Assembly (NCBI GenBank): GCA_021792655.1
Contig: JAJYUG010000003.1
Coordinates: 1-51,941, forward strand
Length of the DNA: 51,941 bases
Source: Thermoplasmata archaeon
Lineage (GTDB): Archaea; Thermoplasmatota; Thermoplasmata; Thermoplasmatales; Thermoplasmataceae
Direction: 5' to 3'
This document shows positions 26,409-34,473 of the stretch, in pieces. The position numbers and the translations under genes were made by a program. Every line of letters begins with the position of its first letter. Position 1 is the first letter of the stretch. Below the pieces are notes generated by a model. It ran no database searches and was not told the origin of the DNA. It saw only the letters and a list, made by a program, of their open reading frames with translations.

Positions 26409-29400
26409 GCCAATTCACCTTCGTAAGTTTCCTGATAAATGCAGTTGCATCTCTCTGATGCCCTGTTGGTCCATAATAATTAAAAAAGAACGACAGCTGA
26501 GCGTATCCACCAATCATGTGGGTCGGCTTCAGGATTATTTTTGTCACGCTGTTGTGGGTTCCGCCCCTATCATCTGTGATTTCACTACCGGGAGTGCCCA
26601 CTGTGCGATCCTGCGCATGATACATTATTGCGTCTCCCCTTGAAATTCTGTATGTAAGCACCGCCCTGGCAACCACAACGCCATTCATGTTATATACCTC
26701 CACCCAGTCATTGTCCTTCACATCTATCTCCTTCGCGTCCTCCTCATTAATCCATACGCACTGGCCCCCCCGGAAAAGAGTCAACATAATCGGGGTATCC
26801 GCATAGGTCGAGTGTATTCCCCACTTTTGGTGCGGTGTTAGATACCTAACTGTCAGGTGCTTTCCTGAAGCAAATTTTGAGCCGTCACCTTCTTGGGTAT
26901 AGAACGCCGGGCCCAGAGGCGGCTTATGGATTGGCAGGCATTCCGCCATTTCAATCATTAACTGGTGATCCAAATAGAACGATTGTCTTCCTGTTAGCGT
27001 TCTCCACGGAATGGAATAATCAACGTTTATGGTAAAAGGCGAATACCTCCTACCGTTTTCTTCGTTTCCACTCCAGGAGGGTGCAGCTATTGCCCTTCGC
27101 GGCTGTATCACTAGATCGTCAAAGCTATAGTCCGTGTCGGCATTTCCTAAAAACTCTTTTGAAAGTGAAACCCCAGTCTTTTTGGAAAGGAATTCCCATT
27201 CCTCCTGCGATCTCTTTCCATTCGTTGCGCCGGATAAGGCAAGTATTGCATCCACAACATGCCGCTCATCAAGAAGCGATGGAAAACCAAATGCTATACC
27301 AGGTTTGTCGTAGGCAGGTAGTTTCTCGAGTAAATTGGAATAAGCCTTCTCGCCGTCGATTGTAATTCCCTTGGCAGTGATTCTCTTTTTTTCCAAAGGT
27401 CCTAGTGTAACCATTTTGTCAAAGACATGAGCAAAATCACGCCTCAGAATAGATACCTTTGGAAAATTTTTTCCTGCAATAGGCATCTCTCCGGTCTCTA
27501 GCCAGTCATCAATGACTCCCATTGGCTGAGCCATTTCGTCCAATGAATCGTGCTGCATCGAGTTCAGCATAAGGTCCTCCGCTTCTGGAAGTTCCTTTTC
27601 AGCTAGGTCTGAGAATTTTCTGGCTATGATTTTAAATGTTTCCCAGTCGGACTTAGCTTGCCATGGGGGAGAAATCGCGGCACTGAAGGGATGCACAAAT
27701 GGATGCATGTCAGTGCTGCTCACATCGTATTTCTCGTACCATGTAGCAGCAGGAAGAACAATATCAGAATAAAGGGCAGAACTGGCCATCCTAAAATCAA
27801 TATCAACCATCAAGTCTAACTTTCCCTCAGGTATAGGATCCGGAACCCTGACCTCATTTGGCTTCCAGCTATCGTTATGGTCTCCGAGGGGGTGGCCGCT
27901 TGATCCGAGTAAATGTTTTATGAAATACTCATGTCCTTTCCCGCTTGCACCAAGCAAATTCGATCTCCAGAGAAATAAAACTCTAGGGAAATTCAATGGA
28001 TTATCCGGGTCCTCTGTAGAAAACTTCAGTTCCCCCTTCATGAACTTGTCGGCCAGGAATTTCCCTGCATCAACATCCGTCTCACATTTTGCATCCCTTA
28101 TCTCTTTTGCAAGTTCAACAGGGTTTCTGTTTGTCTGTGGATAGCTTGACTGCCAACCTAGTCTTACCGCCATAGAAAGTAAATCTGCGGGATGTTTCCC
28201 GGAATACTTGCCCTTGAATGGGGTCATTTGTGAGGAATCGTATTTTTGTTCATATCTGAACTGATCTGTGGCAAGATAGAAAAACGATGTCCCATTCTGA
28301 AGTCTTGCATTTGGGTACCAGTCTAGCGCAAAAGCAATGTTACTCCACCCTTCAAATGGCCTGACCTTTTCCTGCCCGACGTAATGTGCCCACCCACCAC
28401 CATTAACTCCCTGGCTGCCTGTAAGCATAACCAGGCTGATGATGCTTCTGTAAATAACGTCGCTATTATACCAGTGGTTAGTTCCCGCCCCCATAGCGAT
28501 CATGGATTTTCCCTTGGTCTTCGCTGCATTTTCCGCAAATTCCCTTGCAACTTTAATGGCGAGTTTCCTATCAACTCCAGTTATCTTTTCTTGCCATGCC
28601 GGTGTATACGCGGAATCTGATTCATAATCTTTTGGATACTCTCCATCCATACCTCTTGGCACACCGAGGCTAGCAGCGAAAAGGTCGAAAACTGTAACTA
28701 CTGATGCGGTTTTACCGGATGAGAGTTTAAGCTTCTTCACCGGAACTTCCCTTTTTGATATTTTTGTTCCAGAACTATCGAACTGGGGAAATTGAACTAA
28801 TTCACGGCCGTCTTCTATATCTAAAAAGGAAAGCACTGGATCAACATAATCACCATCAGTACTTTTTAGATCTAGATTCCATCTTGACGAACCATCCCAT
28901 CGAAATCCTAGGCTACCGCCCGGAACAATAGGTACTTGTGCATTTCCGTCCCACATAACGGTTTTCCATTCCGAATATTTTTCTGAATTGCCCAGATCGC
29001 TTGACCTGAGGAACCTGCCTGATTTGTACGAATCCCCATCTTTGTCAAGTATCACCAGAAACGGGAGATCGGTGAATTTTTTGGCGTATTTCGTGAAGTA
29101 TGGTTCTTCCCTTTCAACGTAGAACTCCTTAACGATAACATGCGCCATCGATAAAGCTAGAGCCGCGTCTGTACCAGCTTTTGCAGGTAACCATACATCA
29201 CTGAACTTTATGTATTCAGCATAGTCAGGGCTCACACCAACAACCTTAGTGCCATTGTACCTAGCTTCGACCATAAAATGTGCGTCCGGAGTTCTTGTCT
29301 GTGGAAGGTTAGTACCCCAAATGATGAAGTACTTTGCATTGTACCAATCTGCACTTTCAGGTACATCAGTCTGTTCTCCCCAGATTTGTGGAGATGCGGG

Positions 29401-30069
29401 AGGTAGGTCGGCGTACCAGTCATAAAAACTGAGCATGCTGCCTCCTATCAGCGAAAGAAATCTCGATCCTGCAGAGTAACTCACCATCGACATCGCTGGG
29501 ATAGGAGTGAAGCCCATCACTCGATCCGGTCCGAATTTTTTAATGGTTGAGATTAGAGAAGCGGCTATAATTTCCGAAACTTCCTCCCACGTGCTTCTGA
29601 CGAATCCACCCTTACCGCGTTCCTTAACATATTTGTCTTTGTATTCTGAATTTCCGGAGATTTTTTCCCACGCCGTGACTGGGTTTCCTGTCTCTTTTCT
29701 TAATTCCCTCCATAGTTTCATCAGTGTTCCTCTAATGTAAGGATACTTCACTCTCATTGGACTGTAGGTGTACCAAGAAAAAGTAGCCCCTCTTGGACAT
29801 CCCCTGGGCTCATATTCCGGAAAATCCTTTCCGTTGGATGGGTAATCAGTCTGCTGGGTTTCCCATGTTATTATTCCGTCCTTTACATATACCTGCCAAC
29901 TGCACGAACCTGTACAGTTCACTCCGTGAGTAGATCTCACTATCTTAGTATGATCCCATCTGGATCTATACATATTTTCCCAAGCACGGCTTCTTCCATC
30001 ATACTGTAACCATTTGTTTGTTAGATTATTATATTCCACAGTTTTATTCTTGCTTTCTTGTTCGGTCAT
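26398..30069 (-). CDS. narG: Respiratory nitrate reductase alpha subunit (Mo-bisMGD)
   Basis: Catalytic subunit reducing nitrate to nitrite. Counting from ATG 30069, ligands of the FS0 cluster are His48, Cys52, Cys56 and Cys91, equivalent to E. coli 49/53/57/92. The Mo ligand is Asp217 in SFYDWYADLPPAS. Typical segments GEQTDVPESADWYN and late GQCVWINEEDAKE are present. It has 1223 residues. The start at 30069 follows GGAGGA; a longer frame from 30111 would overlap the upstream gene more. No twin-arginine signal is seen, so the active site should face the cytoplasm, unlike haloarchaeal NarG. Confidence 0.97.
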   Translation of the reverse strand: MTEQESKNKTVEYNNLTNKWLQYDGRSRAWENMYRSRWDHTKIVRSTHGVNCTGSCSWQVYVKDGIITWETQQTDYPSNGKDFPEYEPRGCPRGATFSWYTYSPMRVKYPYIRGTLMKLWRELRKETGNPVTAWEKISGNSEYKDKYVKERGKGGFVRSTWEEVSEIIAASLISTIKKFGPDRVMGFTPIPAMSMVSYSAGSRFLSLIGGSMLSFYDWYADLPPASPQIWGEQTDVPESADWYNAKYFIIWGTNLPQTRTPDAHFMVEARYNGTKVVGVSPDYAEYIKFSDVWLPAKAGTDAALALSMAHVIVKEFYVEREEPYFTKYAKKFTDLPFLVILDKDGDSYKSGRFLRSSDLGNSEKYSEWKTVMWDGNAQVPIVPGGSLGFRWDGSSRWNLDLKSTDGDYVDPVLSFLDIEDGRELVQFPQFDSSGTKISKREVPVKKLKLSSGKTASVVTVFDLFAASLGVPRGMDGEYPKDYESDSAYTPAWQEKITGVDRKLAIKVAREFAENAAKTKGKSMIAMGAGTNHWYNSDVIYRSIISLVMLTGSQGVNGGGWAHYVGQEKVRPFEGWSNIAFALDWYPNARLQNGTSFFYLATDQFRYEQKYDSSQMTPFKGKYSGKHPADLLSMAVRLGWQSSYPQTNRNPVELAKEIRDAKCETDVDAGKFLADKFMKGELKFSTEDPDNPLNFPRVLFLWRSNLLGASGKGHEYFIKHLLGSSGHPLGDHNDSWKPNEVRVPDPIPEGKLDLMVDIDFRMASSALYSDIVLPAATWYEKYDVSSTDMHPFVHPFSAAISPPWQAKSDWETFKIIARKFSDLAEKELPEAEDLMLNSMQHDSLDEMAQPMGVIDDWLETGEMPIAGKNFPKVSILRRDFAHVFDKMVTLGPLEKKRITAKGITIDGEKAYSNLLEKLPAYDKPGIAFGFPSLLDERHVVDAILALSGATNGKRSQEEWEFLSKKTGVSLSKEFLGNADTDYSFDDLVIQPRRAIAAPSWSGNEENGRRYSPFTINVDYSIPWRTLTGRQSFYLDHQLMIEMAECLPIHKPPLGPAFYTQEGDGSKFASGKHLTVRYLTPHQKWGIHSTYADTPIMLTLFRGGQCVWINEEDAKEIDVKDNDWVEVYNMNGVVVARAVLTYRISRGDAIMYHAQDRTVGTPGSEITDDRGGTHNSVTKIILKPTHMIGGYAQLSFFFNYYGPTGHQRDATAFIRKLTKVNWLES

Positions 30070-30499
30070 TTTTGTCTGTTCCTCCGATGGGATCGAATTT
30101 ATTTCCAACAATTTTGAAAGTTGCCGAATCAGTCAACTCGAAAAGGAAATCCTCAAATGAGTTAACATTCGCAGCTACGAGTATCAGCCTGTTAATCTTG
30201 TTGAAATCTTTTATCTCAAAAATCTTTTCCTCAACATTGCGTTCGATGTTTCCGAATCTAGTTCGCAGTACATACAAAAGGTCTTCAACATCGGAATCTT
30301 CATCTGAAGATTCTTTCATGTATTGAACAATAACCGACGGTATTAGACTATTTTCAGATAGTCGCATGCCTGTCCAGCATATGTTATTCGCACAGTGGGA
30401 ACTGCCATCGACGACATTGCCGATGGACTCATTTTTCCGAAGATTTGGGTCCAAGTCATGCGGCCTTTTCAAACGAGCACTGCTAGAAACCTCTAACAC
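30044..30499 (-). CDS. Leading gene of the nar operon with a DUF4351-like helical motif
   Basis: A 151-residue frame starting at GTG 30499, with the operator 34 nt upstream, and overlapping narG by 26 nt. Residues about 75-125 (YVLRTRFGNIERNVEEKIFEI and a following VNSFEDFLFEL) resemble the DUF4351 pattern LLxxLxxRFGxLxxxxxxxI...SLEDFL known from Rpn-type proteins. The N-terminal half has two Cys and no recognised domain. It is not part of standard bacterial nar operons. It may be an operon-specific factor; the operator spacing is the best proof that it is real. Confidence 0.55.
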   Translation of the reverse strand: MLEVSSSARLKRPHDLDPNLRKNESIGNVVDGSSHCANNICWTGMRLSENSLIPSVIVQYMKESSDEDSDVEDLLYVLRTRFGNIERNVEEKIFEIKDFNKINRLILVAANVNSFEDFLFELTDSATFKIVGNKFDPIGGTDKNDRTRKQE

Positions 30500-30533
30500 A
30501 AAATTATTAATTTTTTGCAGGCTTTAATTTAAT

Positions 30534-30549
30534 CCCTAAATACTTAGGT
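30534..30549. promoter_or_regulatory. CCCTAA-N4-TTAGGT operator of the nar operon
   Basis: CCCTAA-atac-TTAGGT, 11/12 to the consensus, 34 nt upstream of GTG 30499. On the coding strand it is followed directly by ATTAAATTAAAG at the TATA position. Confidence 0.78.
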
Positions 30550-30973
30550 CAAGGGAATTGTCGTATTCGTTATTGGTATGCGCGTAAACAGCCCGACACA
30601 AAGATTATTTCGCTTTCAACCATAAAACTAAAGAAAAGTTGGGAAGAGCTCATTCAAGTGAAAATTGAGAAATGCATCGTCTATTGAAATAAAGAAGGAT
30701 TAACGCGAAGAACAAAAACGTGATTTATGTCATGGTTTTTAACTTTTACTATATTGCGCTTTCGTGAAAATTTTGTACTTCTAAATATCTCAGAGTCTTA
30801 CTGGAGTGATCTAAAATCCGCGAGGAACCATAATCTCACTTTAATGGTCAACGTAAATATTCATAAAACGAGTTGTGTGAGAGCAAGAGTTTCTAAGAAT
30901 GACCTATTGTCCACGGAATTCACCAGGCAAAATTAATATTTGATCCGGGAATGCTAACTTTACTCGCCTAAAG
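30550..30973. other. Intergenic region between the nar operon and trxB
   Basis: About 420 bp without a convincing gene. A 69-codon plus frame (30727-30936) shows no domain. A TATA-like AATTAATATT (30931-30940) is placed to serve trxB, with a GGTGAT element at 30973. Confidence 0.5.
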
Positions 30974-31918
30974 GTGATTTGCATAGTCAATTCATTGGAA
31001 AACGTTATAATTATTGGCTCGGGACCCGCGGGTCTCACTGCTGCATTATATATGGCTAGGGAAGATTTTACCCCCCTCGTAATAACGGGCACCAGTTCAG
31101 GCGGGCAACTCCTAATGACTTCCTCTATTGAAAATTTTCCAGCTTTTCCAAATGGAATAAATGGAGCGGACCTTGTTGATCTAATGAAGAAGCAGGCGGA
31201 GAGATTCGGCTCTAGGTTTGTCGAAAGGGATGTAACTTCCGTAGACTTTAACACGGACCCTCTACGAGTAATGGTGGACTCTGATGAATATCTGGCCAAG
31301 AGCGTAATTGTAGCATCCGGAGCTTCCAGCAAATGGCTTAATATTCCCTCGGAGCGTAAATTTATAGGAAGGGGTGTCAGCAGCTGTGCCACTTGTGATG
31401 CCCCCTTTTTTAAGAACAAGAACGTGCTGGTTGTCGGGGGGGGCGACACTGCCATGGAAGACTCTATCTTCCTGGCGAAGTTTGCAAAGAGCGTAACGAT
31501 TGTGCACAGAAAATCCAGGTTCAGGGCTAGTAAGATAATGCAGGAGAGGGTGATGTCTGAACCGAAAATCAGTATCATATGGAACTCAATCGTAGAAGAA
31601 ATACTGGGAAATTCTAAGGTGACTGGCGTAAAACTGCTAGACTCAGAGACCGGGGTGACTGCGGTGAAAGAGGTTGAAGGGATATTCCTCGCTATTGGCA
31701 ATATCCCAAATACAAAATATCTTGTAGGCAGCCTAGCTCTTGACACTCAGGGATATGTACTTACGAAAAACGAAGTCAAGACCGACATTGAAGGTGTCTT
31801 CGTCGCTGGAGACGTCGGAGATCGGAGATATAGACAAGCTGTAACAGCAGCAGCTAGCGGAGCGAAGGCAGCGTTGGAAGACAGGGAGTATCTGCAGAGC
31901 CTGAAATTTATTCGGTGA
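30974..31918 (+). CDS. trxB: Thioredoxin reductase
   Basis: An FAD-disulfide oxidoreductase that reduces thioredoxin. IIIGSGPAGLTAAL binds FAD, SCATCDAPF is the redox CxxC, VVGGGDTAMEDSIFL binds the pyridine nucleotide and GVFVAGDVGDRRYRQ is the second FAD motif. HRKSRFRASK resembles the NADPH-selective HRRxxFRA motif, so NADPH use is probable. Start is uncertain: GTG 30974 overlaps the GGTGAT element, and TTG 30995 gives a more usual N-terminus with SD spacing longer than normal. It may support redox defence in the nitrate island but has no CCCTAA operator. Confidence 0.92.
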   Translation: MICIVNSLENVIIIGSGPAGLTAALYMAREDFTPLVITGTSSGGQLLMTSSIENFPAFPNGINGADLVDLMKKQAERFGSRFVERDVTSVDFNTDPLRVMVDSDEYLAKSVIVASGASSKWLNIPSERKFIGRGVSSCATCDAPFFKNKNVLVVGGGDTAMEDSIFLAKFAKSVTIVHRKSRFRASKIMQERVMSEPKISIIWNSIVEEILGNSKVTGVKLLDSETGVTAVKEVEGIFLAIGNIPNTKYLVGSLALDTQGYVLTKNEVKTDIEGVFVAGDVGDRRYRQAVTAAASGAKAALEDREYLQSLKFIR

Positions 31919-32047
31919 AAGCTGGAATGAGTTAAAAAATAATAATTCCATGAACAATGTCTGCGCTAATCTTCGCTAAGCAGAAATAAGGTGATTCCAG
32001 ACAGGAAAACGTCAGGATCTTCCCTAGCAAAAATGTGGATTTTCTCT

Positions 32048-32473
32048 CTAACGATCTGCCAATGCCCTACATTTCCATTGTTTTGGAGGACTTACGAATT
32101 CTGTTAATGTCGATGCTTCTTCATTTTGGTAATAATCATAAATGAAGGATTCCTCATAGGAATTATGTTCAAGCAGTAGGTCTAGCAGCTCTCTCAAGAG
32201 CTTCTGTAGTTGTCTTTCATCTACGCAACTTGATATAGAATCTAGCACCTTGAATACTTCCCCGTGTTCCTTTTCAAGATATTGCACATCCTCAACCATT
32301 TCAGGAGGTAACTTAGGGAACAATATAGTCTCTTCAATAAATATGTGTCTCCTGAGCATTGAATCTATAGAGTTAAGCATAGTATTGCTCGACTGACGCG
32401 GCTGCGATATTAGTTTTTCAATCAGTTCATTAGTTTCCTGATGGTCGTTCATCATGTAATATCTAACGTCCAT
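32048..32473 (-). CDS. Hemerythrin-like HHE protein 4
   Basis: 141 residues with all four hemerythrin ligand groups: MMNDHQETNELIEKL, LRRHIFIEETILFPKL, LEKEHGEVFKVL and LLEHNSYEESFIYDYY. It should bind a di-iron site. It converges with trxB. No CCCTAA operator is found before ATG 32473. Confidence 0.87.
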   Translation of the reverse strand: MDVRYYMMNDHQETNELIEKLISQPRQSSNTMLNSIDSMLRRHIFIEETILFPKLPPEMVEDVQYLEKEHGEVFKVLDSISSCVDERQLQKLLRELLDLLLEHNSYEESFIYDYYQNEEASTLTEFVSPPKQWKCRALADR

Positions 32474-32624
32474 TCTTCCCGTGATCCGTTAGCGCCATGT
32501 GGTGGATAAAGTTAACCACGATAGCGTAGACACTAATCACTGCTTACGACACAAGAATAAGCGACCATAACTTCCTAGATCAGGAAGCAAGAAAACTTTA
32601 ACTATGGTCTAACATTGTTTAAGT

Positions 32625-33137
32625 ATGAGCCTGAAAGACTCACTTTCCTTCAAGGGATCGATCGCTACGCAGCTGCTCAGGGATCAGCATATTATAACTG
32701 TAGAATTTGCTGAGGGTTACCTGGATAACAGCATTGACACCAAGAAATTCCTGGAACACGTTGATTACTCCATAAGCGTGCATTTTCCGCTTGAGGACAA
32801 TTTTCTTATACCCATATTCCGGCCATACCTGAAAAAATACCTTGATTTTGAGGAACCCATCAGGGTGATTTCCGGGGAACACCAGACAATCAGGCGGGAG
32901 AGGCAGCTTATTTACAGGCCCAGCTTGAATGAGGCCGATGAGGAAGTTGAGATCACGCCGGATGAGTTGTTCGGGAAATGCGGAGTTATTGCAAGAACAC
33001 TGCTGCAGCATATATACAAGGAGGAGAATGGGCTTTTTGGACTAGTGGAAGCATACCTGCCGGAACCTGAAAAGAAGGAAGTTTCGGTGAAGCTTGAGGA
33101 AAACCTTCCCATTCTTGAAAAAAATTTCAGGAAATAG
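32625..33137 (+). CDS. Hemerythrin-like HHE protein 5
   Basis: 170 residues with LLRDQHIITVEF, VHFPLEDNFLIPIF, SGEHQTIRRER and LQHIYKEENGLFGLV, the ordered HHE ligands of a four-helix bundle. It ends in a charged helix. It stands head to head with copy 4 and converges with copy 6. Its codon use is closer to the core genes than to the nar operon. Confidence 0.85.
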   Translation: MSLKDSLSFKGSIATQLLRDQHIITVEFAEGYLDNSIDTKKFLEHVDYSISVHFPLEDNFLIPIFRPYLKKYLDFEEPIRVISGEHQTIRRERQLIYRPSLNEADEEVEITPDELFGKCGVIARTLLQHIYKEENGLFGLVEAYLPEPEKKEVSVKLEENLPILEKNFRK

Positions 33138-33143
33138 TCCCGC

Positions 33144-33656
33144 TTAAACGCCATGTCTGAAAAGATAGTTGAAAGCACATTCATTAATGCCGACAGCGGT
33201 CATGTATTCTTTAACGCCAAATGATTCGATTATTGACCGGGCATCCCTGACGGATGACTTCATTTCCGGGCTATCGATGCTGTCCCACCTCGGGAACAGA
33301 TCCGTTTCTTCACTGGCGTTATGATCAACCAGAAGCCTGAGGAAGAGTGGTAACCTCTCAGAAATCAGATGGGCGTTTCCGCTTTCACCCCATCGTATTA
33401 TGTTCAGCGCCAGCGTATCAATGAGCTTATGATCGGCCTTTATTCTTTCTGCTTTCTCCCTGAACTGCTTTGCATCAGGAAACGAATAAGATTCAAGAAT
33501 TGGAAAACATATTTTCTCTTCCACTTCTATGTGGCAAGCCTTCAAGTAGGAGCGAAAACGTGTGAATGCCTCTGCATCGTAAGGTTTATCGACTATCCAT
33601 CTGGCATTCTTTATAGCAAGATGCTCCATGATCAATATCTCTGCTAGATCAGCCAT
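33144..33656 (-). CDS. Hemerythrin-like HHE protein 6
   Basis: The frame extends to 33746, but the upstream part contains a promoter palindrome. ATG 33656 gives 170 residues beginning with EILIMEHLAIKNARW. Other ligand groups are KACHIEVEEKICFPIL, IKADHKLIDTLAL and LLVDHNASEETDLFPRW. This copy has complete His/Glu ligands and resembles the YtfE/Ric-like single-domain arrangement in outline, but without its N-terminal ScdA domain. Confidence 0.83.
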   Translation of the reverse strand: MADLAEILIMEHLAIKNARWIVDKPYDAEAFTRFRSYLKACHIEVEEKICFPILESYSFPDAKQFREKAERIKADHKLIDTLALNIIRWGESGNAHLISERLPLFLRLLVDHNASEETDLFPRWDSIDSPEMKSSVRDARSIIESFGVKEYMTAVGINECAFNYLFRHGV

Positions 33657-33683
33657 ACGCACCCAGTGCATTATCATTGTACA

Positions 33684-33702
33684 TGCAATAAACTTTATTG
33701 CA
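33684..33702. promoter_or_regulatory. 19-bp palindrome before hemerythrin 6
   Basis: TGCAATAAA-c-TTTATTGCA is a perfect 9-bp inverted repeat around one base, 27 nt upstream of ATG 33656 and overlapping the probable TATA position. It differs from the CCCTAA motif, so this copy would be under other control. Confidence 0.55.
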
Positions 33703-33778
33703 CACAAATATGCGTACTTATCTGAGACTAGGTACAACCAATGCAAATCTCTGGAACAGCATTATCAAGGATATTTTT

Positions 33779-34345
33779 CTATTTGGATCTGAGCGAGAAG
33801 AGCTGAATCCTCTCAAAGAAAAATGACTCGGATGCCACGAGATCGAATGAATAATTCGAATATTCAGATATCAACCCCTGACAGTCAGTCAGCGATGACA
33901 GTATAATGAAAATGTTCCCTTCATTGTTCAGAAACCGGTGAGCGGAATCAAGGAAGGGCCGGACAACCGCAAAACCATCCCTGCCTCCGTTCCACTGGAT
34001 TGCATCCTCGACCTCATCAGTGGCAGGCAGATATGGCGGGTTGAAAATTACGGTGTCGTATTTTCCCTGGATTCCGGCGAAAAGATCAGAAACAAAAGCA
34101 TTGATATGAGTGTTGTTCCGGTCGGCGTTTGCCATTGTGCACGCAACGGCAGCAGGATTGATGTCACTTGCTGTAACGTACCTCCCCATTTTTGAGTAAT
34201 AGATTGATATGAAACCTGATCCGGACCCGATCTCCAGGAGCGTGGATCCAACGGTTGCGTGATCCACGACAAGAAATGTGTCCTCGGCAGGCGGGTAAAC
34301 TCCGGGGCAGACTTCTATATTTATGCCATGAGATGATATTTCCAT
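33779..34345 (-). CDS. HemK2-type release factor glutamine methyltransferase
   Basis: A class I AdoMet methyltransferase of the archaeal/eukaryotic HemK2 (Mtq2) type. LLEIGSGSGFISIYYS binds AdoMet and FNPPYLP is the catalytic NPPY motif for glutamine N5-methylation. The probable target is the GGQ loop of aRF1. With 188 residues it lacks the extra N-terminal domain of bacterial PrmC, as usual in archaea. Confidence 0.9.
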   Translation of the reverse strand: MEISSHGINIEVCPGVYPPAEDTFLVVDHATVGSTLLEIGSGSGFISIYYSKMGRYVTASDINPAAVACTMANADRNNTHINAFVSDLFAGIQGKYDTVIFNPPYLPATDEVEDAIQWNGGRDGFAVVRPFLDSAHRFLNNEGNIFIILSSLTDCQGLISEYSNYSFDLVASESFFFERIQLFSLRSK

Positions 34346-34430
34346 TGTGTTTTATCTCCTATTCATTCCAAGTACCTATTTAGAGCTTGCAGAACACTCC
34401 TGGACAGAATGTAAAAGTTAATATACTCGG

Positions 34431-34463
34431 TATCGATTATCCGATATCGATAAAACGATATCG
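34431..34463. promoter_or_regulatory. Repeated CGATATCG palindromes at the PadR promoter
   Basis: CGATATCG occurs at 34442-34449 and 34456-34463, 14 bp apart, with a further TATCGAT at 34431-34437. The array lies between TATA-like TTAATATACT (34419-34428) and the ribosome binding site, so a bound regulator would block transcription. It is a probable PadR autoregulatory operator. Confidence 0.5.
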
Positions 34464-34473
34464 AGGTGTAAAA

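Noticed and set aside
30727-30936. 69-codon plus frame between nar and trxB
   Set aside because: No domain, no ribosome binding site and no conservation evidence.
31961-31985. Inverted repeat with TCTGC/GCAGA arms between trxB and hemerythrin 4
   Set aside because: Short arms with a long loop; may be a terminator hairpin, but archaeal terminators rarely need one and no U-tract follows.
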